A stretch of 64,000 nucleotides of DNA from Agapanthus africanus (GCA_030015575.1 CM057338.1:828126353-828190352); one strand, 5' to 3'. Positions 46,135 to 56,764 are shown, counted from the first letter of the stretch. Notes: a model not told the origin generated them from the letters alone. Numbers and translations are program-made.

Positions 46135-48175
46135 TGTAAGTCCACGTTGCCCATCCCGGTACTTGCGGGGAGGCGGAAAACGGAATAAAATCGAATTTTT
46201 ATGAGCTTAGGCAATATGGACTAGACAAAGAAGGATCTTTGCTAAACAAAAACAAGCTAAAGCTAACTAGAAACTAGCTAAGTGCTAGAAAGGTTATACC
46301 TTGGGCTTTATGTCCTTCTCTCCTTTCTCCTTGGAGTGGTGGAAGGAGGTCACCTTAGTCGTCTTCTCACGTCGAAGAAAGATCCACCCGAAAGCCTCGA
46401 CCTTTGGCTTCAACTCCAAGCTAGAAGTAACTAGGGTGCAAGAAGTGCTAATACTTGAACCCTAGATGAGAGTAGAGATTATCAAGAAAGGGTTTTTCTC
46501 AAGCTCAAGTGTTTCTCAACACATGAGAGGGGAGAGCTTGAGGGAGAGGAAGAACAAGAGAGAGAAAGTAAATGATAGAATGAGAATAAAATAAACCATT
46601 CTCACATATATGTGTGAATTATTGTAATTAGATAATTAGCTAGATAATTGTCATGGTTAATCAAGACATGACCATTATCATTTCATTTTTAATGCAAATT
46701 GCAAGGATCAAAGAGCATCTTCCAAATGAAATGATGATGGTCAAAGTGTCAACAAGGTCAACAAGTCAAGGTGGGTCAAATGGTCAACAACCATAACCAT
46801 GCACAATTATTAAACTAATATCAATTAACCATAATACACACATAATCATTAGGGCTAATACAAATGACAATAGTCATTAACCCTAATCAAAGTCCTCTCC
46901 CTCTGTCTCAAGCAACTGTGCATACGCACCCGTATTCGTGATCCGAGGAACACGAATACAATGAGAAAAACCAATCCCAAATCATATACTAGGATCCGGC
47001 TTAAACCAAAGCCCGCTAGTATAAGCTGTCCGGACAGCAAACGTGCACAAGTGCGCGGATGTGAACGAACCCTGTCGCAAAACCATGCGACCTCTACTCA
47101 TTTTGCCTAAAGGCGAATAGCTCTCTGTGTGGGACTCTAAAGACTCGACACTACGCTGGCAGTGGGTTTAACCACATACCGCAAGCGGCACTAGCTGTAC
47201 GTAACGGTCCCCAGGTAGATGTCGACAAGAAGACTGACGAGGTGAACCCCATCTGAACTCCTACTGAGCCTGTATGTGACAATCTCCGTACAGTCCGGTC
47301 TGTTCGTCTGATACATCGCATGGCGGGCCTAGGGGGGCGGTGAACGTCAGTCCCCTAATAGTGGTACAAGTCGTGTCGGAGTGTAGCCCAGAACACCCTG
47401 AGATAACACTAGAAACCTACCAGTATATCTCGCTTGCCCTGGCCAGGGACTACTCGTGTAATGGCTCTCCTTGACACAGCGCGATGTCAACCCCCAATAC
47501 CGGGAGAGACGAATCCTGTCTAACCATCACTGCCTCCAAGTGCTTCGGGACTGCACCCAAAAACTACCTGTTTGCACGACTCCTTTGAGCCGTGGTAGGG
47601 TAGTAATCAAAGTGCAGTGGGAACACACTCGAGGCGAAGTGACAGTGTCAAGTCAGCGGACTAAGCTGTACTCATGTCACCTGGGAACTGATAACTGACG
47701 ATAGGTATAATACCAACCAACAGTTCCTGATGAGTCCTGTCCAGTGTACTCGTAACCTAATGAGCACCCGCATACTATCTCAAGTACGACGTACTGACGG
47801 CTTTGGGACAGACCGTCTCCCACGCTGGGATGAGAAGCGCATACGCTAGTCTACTCCGGAGTATCGATGCCCTGTCTCGATAGTCCAACGACTAGGGACA
47901 TGTATAAGGATGTGCTTATAGATCTCCCAGCTCCCACGAGTGTGAGCGCCATCACATCGCTGGTAATCAAGCAAAGATCCTAAGGGCTCTACTAATATGT
48001 ATATCAGCGATATGCTAAAAGAAACACATGCACATATTAAAGCAGAGACAAACCAAGTAGCATACTACCATTTCGAGCAAGATTGTATATATAACTGTGA
48101 ATATCCCAAGCTTCCATCAAGTAATATACAAACTAGTATGATACTGTAATGGCCTCTAGGGCATATACACTAACA
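46135..48175 (-). repeat. Y2 5' LTR
   Basis: The LTR is 2041 bp, the same length as the 3' LTR. The hairpin is at 46932-46959. Confidence 0.97.
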
Positions 48176-48180
48176 GTTAC

Positions 48181-48962
48181 GAGCCCCTCGCGGTCATCTG
48201 TTTTTGATCGTGTAAACGAGAGCCATCATACTCCTGCCAGGAGGATGCCTTCCTCCATAATCATCGATGAAAGAGGAATTGAACGGTCCGCTTCGCCAAA
48301 AGTCTATTTCAAAAGGCGTAGTGAGACTCAAAGCCATACGGTCTATGTGATTGGTGAAGTGCTTCCGCCTGAACTGTCTGCCAGAGCTGATCGGCAAGCC
48401 AGAAGAAACAAATCAACAAGTGCATCCAGGTTATCACACCTGCCCACATACGATGGCGAGGGAGATGAAAATGATCTATTCCGGGTTGCTGATAATCCCA
48501 CTTTCAAGGTAAGAGAAAAAGATGATGAGATCGCCGTCCTGAAACAATAGGTCGGTGACCTTGCTGCAATGGTCAGGAGCTTGACAGAAATAGTGACGGC
48601 TTAAGCCGCTAAGCCAGCCGGGATAACCTCACCTTAACAACCACAAGCCGCTGGGTTGCCCGAAGCGACTCATACCCAAGCCAGGTAACAAACACAGAGA
48701 CCGCCCGTAGTCTCTCCCTCAGCACCAATCGTTCTCCCAATGACGATAATCAACGAACGAGTCGATTCTAGCGCCGGGTCTGCTCAGCCCAGAACCACTC
48801 AAACCGGGAACGGTGAGGCCATAAATAAGTCACAAATCAATGACTTGATTGCCGACCATGTAAAGAGCATGATGGTGTCGGAGATCTCTCAGAAAATGAT
48901 CGGAAAAGGAAGACTGTACTCCGCTGAGTATGATCAAATTCAGATCCGAAAGAATATACCAT
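48181..48962 (+). pseudogene. G1 gag, N-terminal part
   Basis: Frame reads SPSRSSVFDRVNESHHTPARR, then a charged region (RADRQARRNKSTSASR), an acidic stretch, a short coiled-coil-like segment around KVREKDDEIAVLKQ with a TAG at 48548-48550, and a Pro-rich linker. It ends SAEYDQIQIRKEYT at the G2 insertion. The N-terminal form SVFDR is common in plant gypsy Gag proteins of the Tat/Ogre type. The ATG at 48149 is inside the Y2 LTR and is not the real start. Several nonsense codons mark it as dead. Confidence 0.75.
48958..48962. repeat. Target-site duplication of G2, left copy (ACCAT)
   Basis: ACCAT is repeated at 56395-56399. Removing G2 gives the continuous G1 gag frame RKEYTIPKFNQFSGTG. Confidence 0.96.
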
Positions 48963-50264
48963 TGTTCATAACATAATATTGTATTATTATATTCCCCATT
49001 CTTATTCTTTTTATAAATAAACAGGTGCTTTTGACGCATGTCTGCTACATATTACAGGTTACAGGTTCTTAGACAGAAAACAGTGAAAATGATGTAAAGA
49101 CGATGAAAAAGTGGACTTTGACCAACAAATAGAAGACTCTTGATCAAGCCTACATCAAAGATAAAATTCACAAAGTAAAAGGCAATGCAAGGTCCAAGAT
49201 TACAAAGCGAACGGTTAAAAGTCCACCGCAATTATTCACTGGAGATCTGGAAGAAACATATAAGCTATTTTAATAAAGAACCAAATAATAAGGAAGCCCA
49301 AAGATCCAAGGCCCAATACTTTCTTTTAAAGAGACATAAAATTTTACCAAAGCTTGAAGTCTACTTTGACTAGGTCTTCCTAAGGATCTTTTGGTAAATG
49401 TAGACATGCAAATCAATTGTAACCTAGGGTTTCTATCTCCTATAAATAGAAGCCCAAATCATTGTATTTTTTTCATGCCTCCCTATGCCTCCCTATGCCT
49501 CCCTTCATTAATAAATTTCAGCATTCTTTTGGAGAGCATCATTTTTTGTAGGTAAATTATTTTCTTGCCTTAGTTTAATTTAGTTTAAGAATTTTATTAA
49601 CTTGCAATAGATGTTTCTTCTCTTTAATAAAATCATGTCTTTCTTCATCCCTTCAATGAGCGAGTAGTTTCCTCGCTTGTTAGGATTAGGAATAGGGAAG
49701 GATTTGAGAGATGAGGATCTCTCATCTCTTTTCTTTGCCAATCTTTTATGAAAATTAGAACTCCATGCATACCTTCTTATTCCGTTCCCTATGGCACTCT
49801 ACCCTCGAGGTAACGGTGATTCCGTAGTCTAAAGGCCCGGATTTTAAGGTTTTCCATGGAGGTTAGGGTAAAGATTAATAAAGGAAGGACAAGGATCTAG
49901 AGGAAGAATCAATCTTCCCAATCATCCTAATCCCCTTTGTTAAGATTTACTATAACACTAATATGATATCTTTAATTAAAGGCAATGGAAAGAGATGTAG
50001 ATATTTGTTTACCAAATTTTCCCTAAACCTAATCCTAGCAAGTTTCTAATCCTAGTATCATACAACTTCAATTTTTAGATTTAATAATCAATCCGAACAC
50101 CATTCGGAATTAACTCGTTAGCGCGATTAGGAAATTCACAACATCCCTGTGGACCGACCCGTACTCACCGGCTAGCTTCATGCGACGCCGTTCTTGATTG
50201 CGGTTACAAATATTTTTGATCTATCTTTTAGAAAGCGCAAGCACGCTAAATCTCTCATCAATCA
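48963..50264 (+). repeat. G2 5' LTR
   Basis: TGTTCATAACATAATATTG ... CATCAATCA. A clear TATA box is at 49441. It contains three short tandem CCTCCCTATG-like units around 49475-49505. Confidence 0.97.
49441..49450 (+). promoter_or_regulatory. G2 LTR TATA box (5' LTR)
   Basis: TATAAATAGA in ATCTCCTATAAATAGAAGCCC, a strong plant TATA match. Transcription would be expected to start about 30 bp downstream. The same site in the 3' LTR is at 55572. Confidence 0.75.
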
Positions 50265-50266
50265 AA

Positions 50267-50284
50267 TGGTGCCGTTGCCGGGGA
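50267..50284 (+). other. G2 primer binding site (tRNA-Asp type)
   Basis: TGGTGCCGTTGCCGGGGA, two bases after the LTR. It matches the complement of the plant tRNA-Asp 3' end (TGGCGCCGTTGCCGGGGA) with one change, consistent with loss of a CpG. Confidence 0.93.
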
Positions 50285-51684
50285 TGGCATAGAACTTTCC
50301 TTTTTGCAATTTCGGGTTAATCATAAAATTTAAAAAATCATAAAAATCTGAAAAAATCAAAAAAATATAAAAAATATATATTTTGTTATTTTTGGAAGGG
50401 ATACTTTGTTATTTGAATTTTGCAGGATATACAAATTCGGATCTGGAGATTTCCAGAAAGCGAAACGGAAAAGGAGATATCGAAACAGAAGGGATTTTAA
50501 AAAACAGAGAAGCACAAAAATTTTGGAGCCCCAAACCCCCCAACCCGCCGCGATTCCGCGGCCAAAACCCACCTTAGGCCGCGGAAACGCGGCCGTCTTG
50601 TCGAGTCGTCGCATCAAAATTTTTCTGGGGACCCGAGCTGGCTTTTTCACCGCGGATCCGCCGCACAATACCTATTCTAACCGCGGAAACGCGGCCATTT
50701 AGTGTCTTCGGTTGATGGAATTTGCACTGTAAGCTCCCTGTTATTTTTCCTCTGTAAATTTTGAGATATTTTCTGAAAATTGCCTGCAGGATTTTGTGCA
50801 CATTAAAAAATATATTCCCTTCCAAATAACGATCTTGTGCAGGATTTTTGGGCCCCGCTTGAACTAAATTGATTGCAAGTAATTTTTTTTGTTGCATATC
50901 TTTTCTCGAATATCTTTTTGCAACAATTTTTTTTTCCAAATAAAGATTCTTTGTGATATGCTTAAAATAATAATTGATTGCAAGTAATATTTTTTGTTTT
51001 GCATATCTTTTATCGAAAATCTTCTTGCAAAATTTCCAAATAAAGAGCAAGAGAAAAAAGGAAAGTTTTAATTAGAAAACTTGCAAACTTTGAAATTCAC
51101 ACAAAAAAAGATTTGATTGTAAGTGATTTTTTCTGTTTTGCATATCTTTAAAACTGATTTTAAGGGGCTTTTGACCAATTCAAATTGGGTGGGGATTTCA
51201 TCACCCTTCCCAGGACCCCAGAAAACACCTAAAGCATGTGCATTGACCACAATTAATTTAAAAAATATTAGACTCAGACCTAAGGACATCGAGCTCAATA
51301 GGAAAAGGACTAGTATAGGCATCGACCGTTTATCCTAACTGACATTGCGGTGTCTAGGCTAGTGGTTATTAATTAGGCCCACTGTAGTGGTGGTTCCTTC
51401 CCACTTACCTGGCCGCAATTGGCGGTGAAGAGGCGGTTTGAGGTCCTATTTCTAGCCCTTTGGAACAGTTAGGAGCTGTCTAGCTGACCTAGGTGACCCT
51501 AGATCTAGGACTGATTGTGTATTTCTGGTTATTTGCATTTGTGTCTTAGCCCATTATCGAAAATTTTTGCAAAACAAATAAAAAAAAAATAATAAAAGGA
51601 ATTTTTTATAAAAAGACTTGCAACTTTTGTCGCTCGGAAATCCTTGCACCAACAAACTTTCTTTCTTTCTCCCTTTCTTCTAAC
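50285..51684 (+). other. G2 5' untranslated leader
   Basis: A 1.4-kb AT-rich leader without a convincing gene. It includes a GC-rich hairpin (50548-50592), a second GC-rich patch (50649-50697), and several TTTGCAGG-like sites that could be splice acceptors. The minus-strand frame 50574-51050 is antisense and AT-rich, and is not supported. Confidence 0.75.
50548..50592 (+). other. G2 leader GC-rich hairpin
   Basis: CCGCGATTCCGCGGCC (50548-50563) pairs with GGCCGCGGAAACGCGG (50577-50592) at 15 of 16 positions. It begins 284 nt after the LTR and resembles the copia leader hairpins in sequence. Confidence 0.93.
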
Positions 51685-53655
51685 ATGGGTACCCCACATA
51701 ACAAATCACTTGCTGAACTTTGGTATCCCGAACCTAATTTTGCGTCGTTCGGCAATTTGTTCGATCAATTTAAAGACGATCCTTCCTTGCCTAAAATATC
51801 TTTGAAAGATCAAATAAAGGCGTCTAGGGGAAACAGTTTGACTTTTCAACCCACTTTGTGTCAACCAAGTCAATCTTTACCACCTCCATATGTTGATACC
51901 ACTTTTTCAAGTCCTACCGTCTCTCCTAAGCCGATGTCCATTGCTGAGCATATTGCTCAATCTCGCAGCCGATCTTTCACCCCTCTCCACTCATCCAGTT
52001 CTAGAGATCAACACGACTATTCACCTTTTTATCCATATGTTGACCCTACCCCTGCCCAATTACCCACTTCCTACCAGTCCTACCCGACTTTTCCACCGTC
52101 ACTAGACAATGTTTCTACACAGCCTGTTGGGAGTTTTGCATATCCACACGATTTCGAATCTTTTACCGAAGCCCCCTTACCACCCAAATCTAGCTTGGAA
52201 GAGGCGTTGGAGGCGTATATCGCCGCAACAAACAAAATGGTTAGGAATGTGGAAGCGTCCGTGGCCGCCCTTATGCAACCTGCTGAACCGGTAGCTAGTT
52301 TCCCGCTAGCCCCAAATTTTTCAATGTATGAGGAGGCGGTTGGACTGAGTGAGAATGGGAGAGGATTTCCAAATCAAACCTACCCATACCCAATTGAAGC
52401 CCACAACTCCGGTTTTCCATCGATTGTCCCAAATGATTCATCAGTTAAGGATAAAAATGAGTTGTGTGATTTTGTAGTGTTTGATTTGCCAAATTGTGAG
52501 GAACCCCCTTCGAGTGAAACAGCACCTAATCCGTTTGACCTTTACACTTCCACTCTAGAACCTACATTGATAAACATCCATGCTTTTGAGGAGGTGTCTA
52601 AAGAAATTGACTTTCACTTGATTAAGGATATAGACGCCGGGAATATTTCGGATGATGAACCTGTTGATTTAATTGAAATTTTATGTTCAAATCATCATCC
52701 CGAGTTATTAAATGTTTCTCCCGAATCTCATATGCGTCTTGATTTTGATGATAATGGCATGGATGAGTTGAATATTGAGGAGAATTATGAGGATAATATT
52801 GAGGAGAGTAGTGAGGATCATATTGAGGTTGAACCATTTTTCTTTGATGTGTCGAATTTTCCAATTCATCCTCTTGAACCTTTAACTAAATCACCCTCCC
52901 TCCTTTCCATCGTTCCGACCACGCCTCATTTCACGCTTGACGACTGTGAGCTTGAAAACTTTTCCTTTGAATCTGACACAGTTCTCACAGCCGATGACAC
53001 TTACGAGTGTTTCACTTTTTCGGACGATGTTGAAGTCTCACCGCCCGAGTTTGAGTCCTTTGCATTTTCAGATGAGTTAGTTAATCCATCAGACTCGGTT
53101 GCTTACAGTCGTTTCGAACCATTGATGGAATCTTTCCAGTTCGACACAGTTTACTACGGTGAGAATGAGACCATCCCTAATTCACTCCCTTTCGTCCTTC
53201 CTATTGTTCCAACCGTGCAAGTGACCGTTACGCTTTCATCTCCTATACCAAGTTCGGCGTACCCATGTTTTCTTGCGAATCTTGAGGGATTTGACCCCAT
53301 TTCTCGACGGGTTGATAGGTTAGCGCAATCGCTTTTAACACATCGGTCATCACAAATTGCGCTAATTTATTCACTCGCTTTACACCCTCAAGATCGTACT
53401 CCACTTCCTTCTTCTTTTCGCCATTCTTCTCCTCCGCCGAGACCATCTTCCATTCTTCTTTCCACACGGTCTCGTGTGCTTTTCATCTCTTTTCTTGTCG
53501 CCCCATTCTTGCACCAACTATACCATTACCACGATAAGATCTTTGAATGGTTGGTGCTAACCTTTGGTTTGTGTAAGGCCAAGCTTAAGTTTGGGGGGAA
53601 TCTTGTTGTATATATGTATATATATATTTTTTGTTTTTCTATAAAAAATATATAA
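51685..53655 (+). CDS. G2 unknown 656-residue protein
   Basis: I do not recognise this protein. The ATG (AACATGGGTACC) is the first of a long uninterrupted frame. The N-terminus (residues 1-50) looks globular and charged (SLAELWYPEPNFASFG, LPKISLKDQIKASRG). Residues about 55-140 are rich in Pro, Ser, Thr and Tyr. The middle (about 270-480) is strongly acidic with Phe/Glu/Asp-rich repeats such as ENYEDNIEESSEDHIE and DDCELENFSFESD. A Ser/Pro/Arg-rich part follows (about 565-600), then a hydrophobic stretch (about 600-635: LFISFLVAPFLHQLY, WLVLTFGL). The end, KAKLKFGGN, is encoded by a polypurine-like tract. No zinc knuckle, DTGS, YxDD or integrase motif is present. An env-like or Gag-substitute role is possible but unproven. 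Confidence 0.72.
   Translation: MGTPHNKSLAELWYPEPNFASFGNLFDQFKDDPSLPKISLKDQIKASRGNSLTFQPTLCQPSQSLPPPYVDTTFSSPTVSPKPMSIAEHIAQSRSRSFTPLHSSSSRDQHDYSPFYPYVDPTPAQLPTSYQSYPTFPPSLDNVSTQPVGSFAYPHDFESFTEAPLPPKSSLEEALEAYIAATNKMVRNVEASVAALMQPAEPVASFPLAPNFSMYEEAVGLSENGRGFPNQTYPYPIEAHNSGFPSIVPNDSSVKDKNELCDFVVFDLPNCEEPPSSETAPNPFDLYTSTLEPTLINIHAFEEVSKEIDFHLIKDIDAGNISDDEPVDLIEILCSNHHPELLNVSPESHMRLDFDDNGMDELNIEENYEDNIEESSEDHIEVEPFFFDVSNFPIHPLEPLTKSPSLLSIVPTTPHFTLDDCELENFSFESDTVLTADDTYECFTFSDDVEVSPPEFESFAFSDELVNPSDSVAYSRFEPLMESFQFDTVYYGENETIPNSLPFVLPIVPTVQVTVTLSSPIPSSAYPCFLANLEGFDPISRRVDRLAQSLLTHRSSQIALIYSLALHPQDRTPLPSSFRHSSPPPRPSSILLSTRSRVLFISFLVAPFLHQLYHYHDKIFEWLVLTFGLCKAKLKFGGNLVVYMYIYIFCFSIKNI
53587..53598 (+). 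other. Internal polypurine-like tract 1 (end of ORF)
   Basis: AAGTTTGGGGGG, translated as KFGG at the C-terminus of the unknown ORF. Confidence 0.6.
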
Positions 53656-55078
53656 AAAAAAAATTCAAAACATTAATAAAATAAAAAAAATTATAAATAA
53701 ATAAATAGGGGAGTACCGGCATTTTGACCCTCTTGGTGTAGCATGACAGTGAGGACACTGTCAAGTTTAAGTTTGGGGGTATACTCGGTACGTCTTCTTC
53801 CTTCGCATTCATTTGTACATATTTTTTTGCATTTGCATACTTATTTGAAAACCCATAAAAAATTGAAAAATTTCAAAAATTATAAAAATTAATGTATTCA
53901 ATTTTGGCCAATTGACTTGAGTTTGACAAATAGGTTAACTGGCTAGGAACAACTAGATCTTAAACTTAGTAAATTAAAAACCCTAAAAATAACATTCCTT
54001 AAAGTTTAACGGTAGAAAGTATATGCCTTGTAGTTTATTTAGAAATAGGCAAATTTTGGGTTCACTTCTTGGGTTAAGTCTAAACAAGGGAAGAGTATTG
54101 ATGTTCTTATTAGAGTATAAGTTTGAAAAATAGTTCCTAGCTTAAGTCTAGATTCTGAAAATGTATACCCTACAATTTGCACAATCACGCATCTTGAAAC
54201 TTGGAATAGTAGAGGAGACCTTGAAATGCTCTTGTCTAAAGTCCTTAGTACGATGAAAATAAAAAAAATGTGAATGAAGAATAAAAAAATGGACACTGGT
54301 TTTTGTGATTACTTAAGGCTGCAAAAATAGAAAAATATTTAGCGAGGGTGCTTCATCACCTAGTGCCTTAGACCAACTGGTTTGGGAGTCACTGCTAAAA
54401 GCCTTGGGTGTTGCAAGACTAGGAATTACGCTTTAAAGTGCAAACGCATCTTGTAATCGGTCGTTGGTACCTCAAGAAGTATTAACGGTCGCATGAAGGA
54501 TGTGTAAGCAAAATTCAATTAAAAAATTCACCTACTAATAAGTAATTTGGACAACGGACAAGGGTATGATTGCTTGATTTGAATTTCCAAGTGTAGGGGT
54601 GACTTATACACACACGTAGGGGTATGTGATTGGAGTTTAGATAAGAGAAAGGAATGAAGAATAGAACTTGTATCTTTAGTAGAATTGATAAAAATTCCTA
54701 AGTGGAGATGGAACCCTAGAAGGAAAACTTAAGAAATGCCGAAAGCTAAGTAGATCTGCAAGATATATATAATCTTAAGTTAGATGATGAGGAAGTGTGA
54801 AGAATATGGGTGGATAATTTACAAGTAAAAGATAATAGAATTCTTAGTTAGAAAACCTAATTGGAGAATAAAAGTCAAAAAAAGCCAAATTGATAGGATT
54901 TTGTGGGTAGTATCCGCTGAAAACCCTCAGGAGACAACACTCCTCCTACTAGGGACACCTAGAGGTTTAACGGCTTGTTGCACGTGCTCAGTGCAATCGC
55001 GTTTCCCTGCGAAAGTGTGGCTAGGTTAGATTTTTATCGAGAATAAAAAATAAGTTTGCTCGAGGGCGAGCAAATGGT
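53656..55078 (+). other. G2 3' untranslated region
   Basis: About 1.4 kb non-coding. It has an internal polypurine-like tract at 53769-53782. From about 54040 to 55010 it carries blocks colinear with the 3' region of W (62880-63720, reversed), such as the stretch around CCTAGTGCCTTAGACCAACTGG at 54358 and GAAAACCCTCAGGAGACAAC at 54920. Confidence 0.8.
53769..53782 (+). other. Internal polypurine-like tract 2
   Basis: AAGTTTGGGGGTAT, identical over 14 bases to the tract before the 3' LTR (55079-55092). It is preceded by GAGGACACTGTCAAGTTT, a form often seen downstream of Athila/Tat-type pol. Confidence 0.65.
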
Positions 55079-55093
55079 AAGTTTGGGGGTATT
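55079..55093 (+). other. G2 polypurine tract
   Basis: AAGTTTGGGGGTATT directly before TGTTCATAAC. Confidence 0.93.
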
Positions 55094-56394
55094 TGTTCAT
55101 AACATAATATTGTATTATTATATTCCCCATTCTTATTCTTTTTATAAATAAACAGGTGCTTTTGACGCATGTCTGCTACATATTACAGGTTACAGGTTCT
55201 TAGACAGAAAACAGTGAAAATGATGTAAAGACGATGAAAAAGTGGACTTTGACCAACAAATAGAAGACTCTTGATCAAGCCTACATCAAAGATAAAATTC
55301 ACAAAGTACAAGGCAATGCAAGGTCCAAGATTACAAAGCGAACGGTTAAAAGTCCACCGCAATTATTCACTGGAGATCTGGAAGAAACATAGAAGCTATT
55401 TTAATAAAGAACCAAATAATAAGGAAGCCCAAAGATCCAAGGCCCAATACTTTCTTTTAAAGAGACATAAAATTTTACCAAAGCTTGAAGTCTACTTTGA
55501 CTAGGTCTTCCTAAGGATCTTTTGGTAAATGTAGACATGCAAATCAATTGTAACCTAGGGTTTCTATCTCCTATAAATAGAAGCCCAAATCATTGTATTT
55601 TTTTCTTGCCTCCCTATGCCTCCCTATGCCTCCCTTCATTAATAAATTTCAGCATTCTTTTGGAGAGCATCATTTTTTGTAGGTAAATTATTTTCTTGCC
55701 TTAGTTTAATTTAGTTTAAGAATTTTATTAACTTGCAATAGATGTTTCTTCTCTTTAATAAAATCATGTCTTTCTTCATCCCTTCAATGAGCGAGTAGTT
55801 TCCTCGCTTGTTAGGATTAGGAATAGGGAAGGATTTGAGAGATGAGGATCTCTCATCTCTTTTCTTTGCCAATCTTTTATGAAAATTAGAACTCCATGCA
55901 TACCTTCTTATTCCGCTCCCTACGGCACTCTACCCTCGAGGTAACGGTGATTCCGTAGTCTAAAGGCCCGGATTTTAAGGTTTTCCATGGAGGTTAGGGT
56001 AAAGATTAAGAAAGGAAGGACAAGGATCTAGAGGAAGAATCAATCTTCCCAATCATCCTAATCCCCTTTGTTAAGATTTACTATAACACTAATATGATAT
56101 CTTTAATTAAAGGCAATGGAAAGAGATGTAGATCTTTGTTTACCAAATTTTCCCTAAACCTAATCCTAGCAAGTTTCTAATCCTAGTATCATACAACTTC
56201 AATTTTTAGATTTAATAATCAATCCGAACACCATTCGGAATTAACTCGTTAGCGCGATTAGGAAATTCACAACATCCCTGTGGACCGACCCGTACTCACC
56301 GGCTAGCTTCATGCGACGCCGTTCTTGATTGCGGTTACAAATATTTTTGATCTATCTTTTAGAAAGCGCAAGCACGCTAAATCTCTAACAATCA
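55094..56394 (+). repeat. G2 3' LTR
   Basis: The LTR is 1301 bp, 8-9 differences from the 5' LTR by eye, one of them a single-base indel near the end. TATA box at 55572-55580. Confidence 0.97.
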
Positions 56395-56399
56395 ACCAT

Positions 56400-56764
56400 C
56401 CCTAAGTTCAACCAATTCAGCGGGACTGGAAGCTCTCGGTAACACATCGTGTAATTCAAAGCAACGTGCGGCAATACTAGGGGAAATGATGCCTTGCTCC
56501 TCAGGCAGTTCGTCAGCAGTATCAGCGGTATCTCTTTCGAATGGTATTCAGAGTTGCTAAATGACTCCATCAAAACCTTCACGCAGCTCGGGACACAATT
56601 TGTGTAGCGATTCGCTGGTGCAAGTGAGAAGATCACCATTGCCCATTTGATGGACGACAAGCCCAAGAAGGATGAGACAACAACCAAGTACATCACAAGA
56701 TGGCATAATCTGAGTATGAAATGTGAGCAACAGCTAGAAGAATCTAAGGCCGTCGGGTTGATAA
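56400..56764 (+). pseudogene. G1 gag core (Retrotrans_gag domain), first part
   Basis: Frame reads PKFNQFSGTG, then DALLLRQFVSSISGISFEWYSEL, SIKTFTQLGTQFV, MDDKPKKDETTTKYITRWHNL and ends KAVGLI. This is the plant gypsy capsid core; the FEWYSEL and SIKTFTQL motifs are diagnostic. At least three nonsense codons interrupt it (two TAA in the first 20 codons, one TAG after TQFV). The solo LTR Z splits the domain at 56764 and it resumes at 58889 with NISG.IALFLLSAKITTFQ. Confidence 0.88.
56760..56764. repeat. Target-site duplication of Z, left copy (GATAA)
   Basis: GATAA is repeated at 58884-58888. Joining the sides gives the gag frame VGLIMGNISG. Confidence 0.94.

Larger units (their letters stand above)
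38059..48175 (-). mobile_element. Y2: near-complete Ty1/copia (Angela/Tork-like) element
   Basis: A 10,117-bp minus-strand element with two 2041-bp LTRs, primer site, 2-kb leader, polypurine tract, and a gag-pol frame of 1313 codons interrupted by only two nonsense codons. The LTRs differ at about 30 positions by eye (around 1.5 percent), so it is fairly recent. It is inserted in the gag frame of G1. It is the only copia element here with almost all coding capacity, and the best reference for Y proteins. Confidence 0.97.
48963..56394 (+). mobile_element. G2: young gypsy-like non-autonomous LTR element with one unknown ORF
   Basis: The element is 7432 bp with near-identical LTRs of 1302 and 1301 bp, a tRNA-Asp-type primer site, a polypurine tract AAGTTTGGGGGTATT before the 3' LTR, and a perfect ACCAT duplication. 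I count 8-9 LTR differences, under 1 percent. The primer site and tract are typical of the Athila/Tat side of plant gypsy. The 4.8-kb interior has no gag, protease, RT or integrase, only an unknown ORF (51685-53655). Confidence 0.95.

Noticed and set aside
48149..48180. Start codon MASRAYTLTV of the 133-codon frame
   Set aside because: The ATG lies inside the Y2 LTR and the target duplication. The G1 gag frame only begins after the insertion.
49475..49505. Short tandem CCTCCCTATG units
   Set aside because: Three copies only, in both G2 LTRs. Minor sequence feature near the transcription start, no further meaning seen.
50574..51050. Minus-strand 158-codon frame
   Set aside because: Lys/Ile/Tyr-rich translation of AT-rich leader DNA, antisense to G2. 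No domain and a palindrome-derived segment.
52622..53467. Minus-strand frames antisense to the G2 ORF (80 and 74 codons)
   Set aside because: Short, and fully explained as shadows of the 656-codon plus frame.
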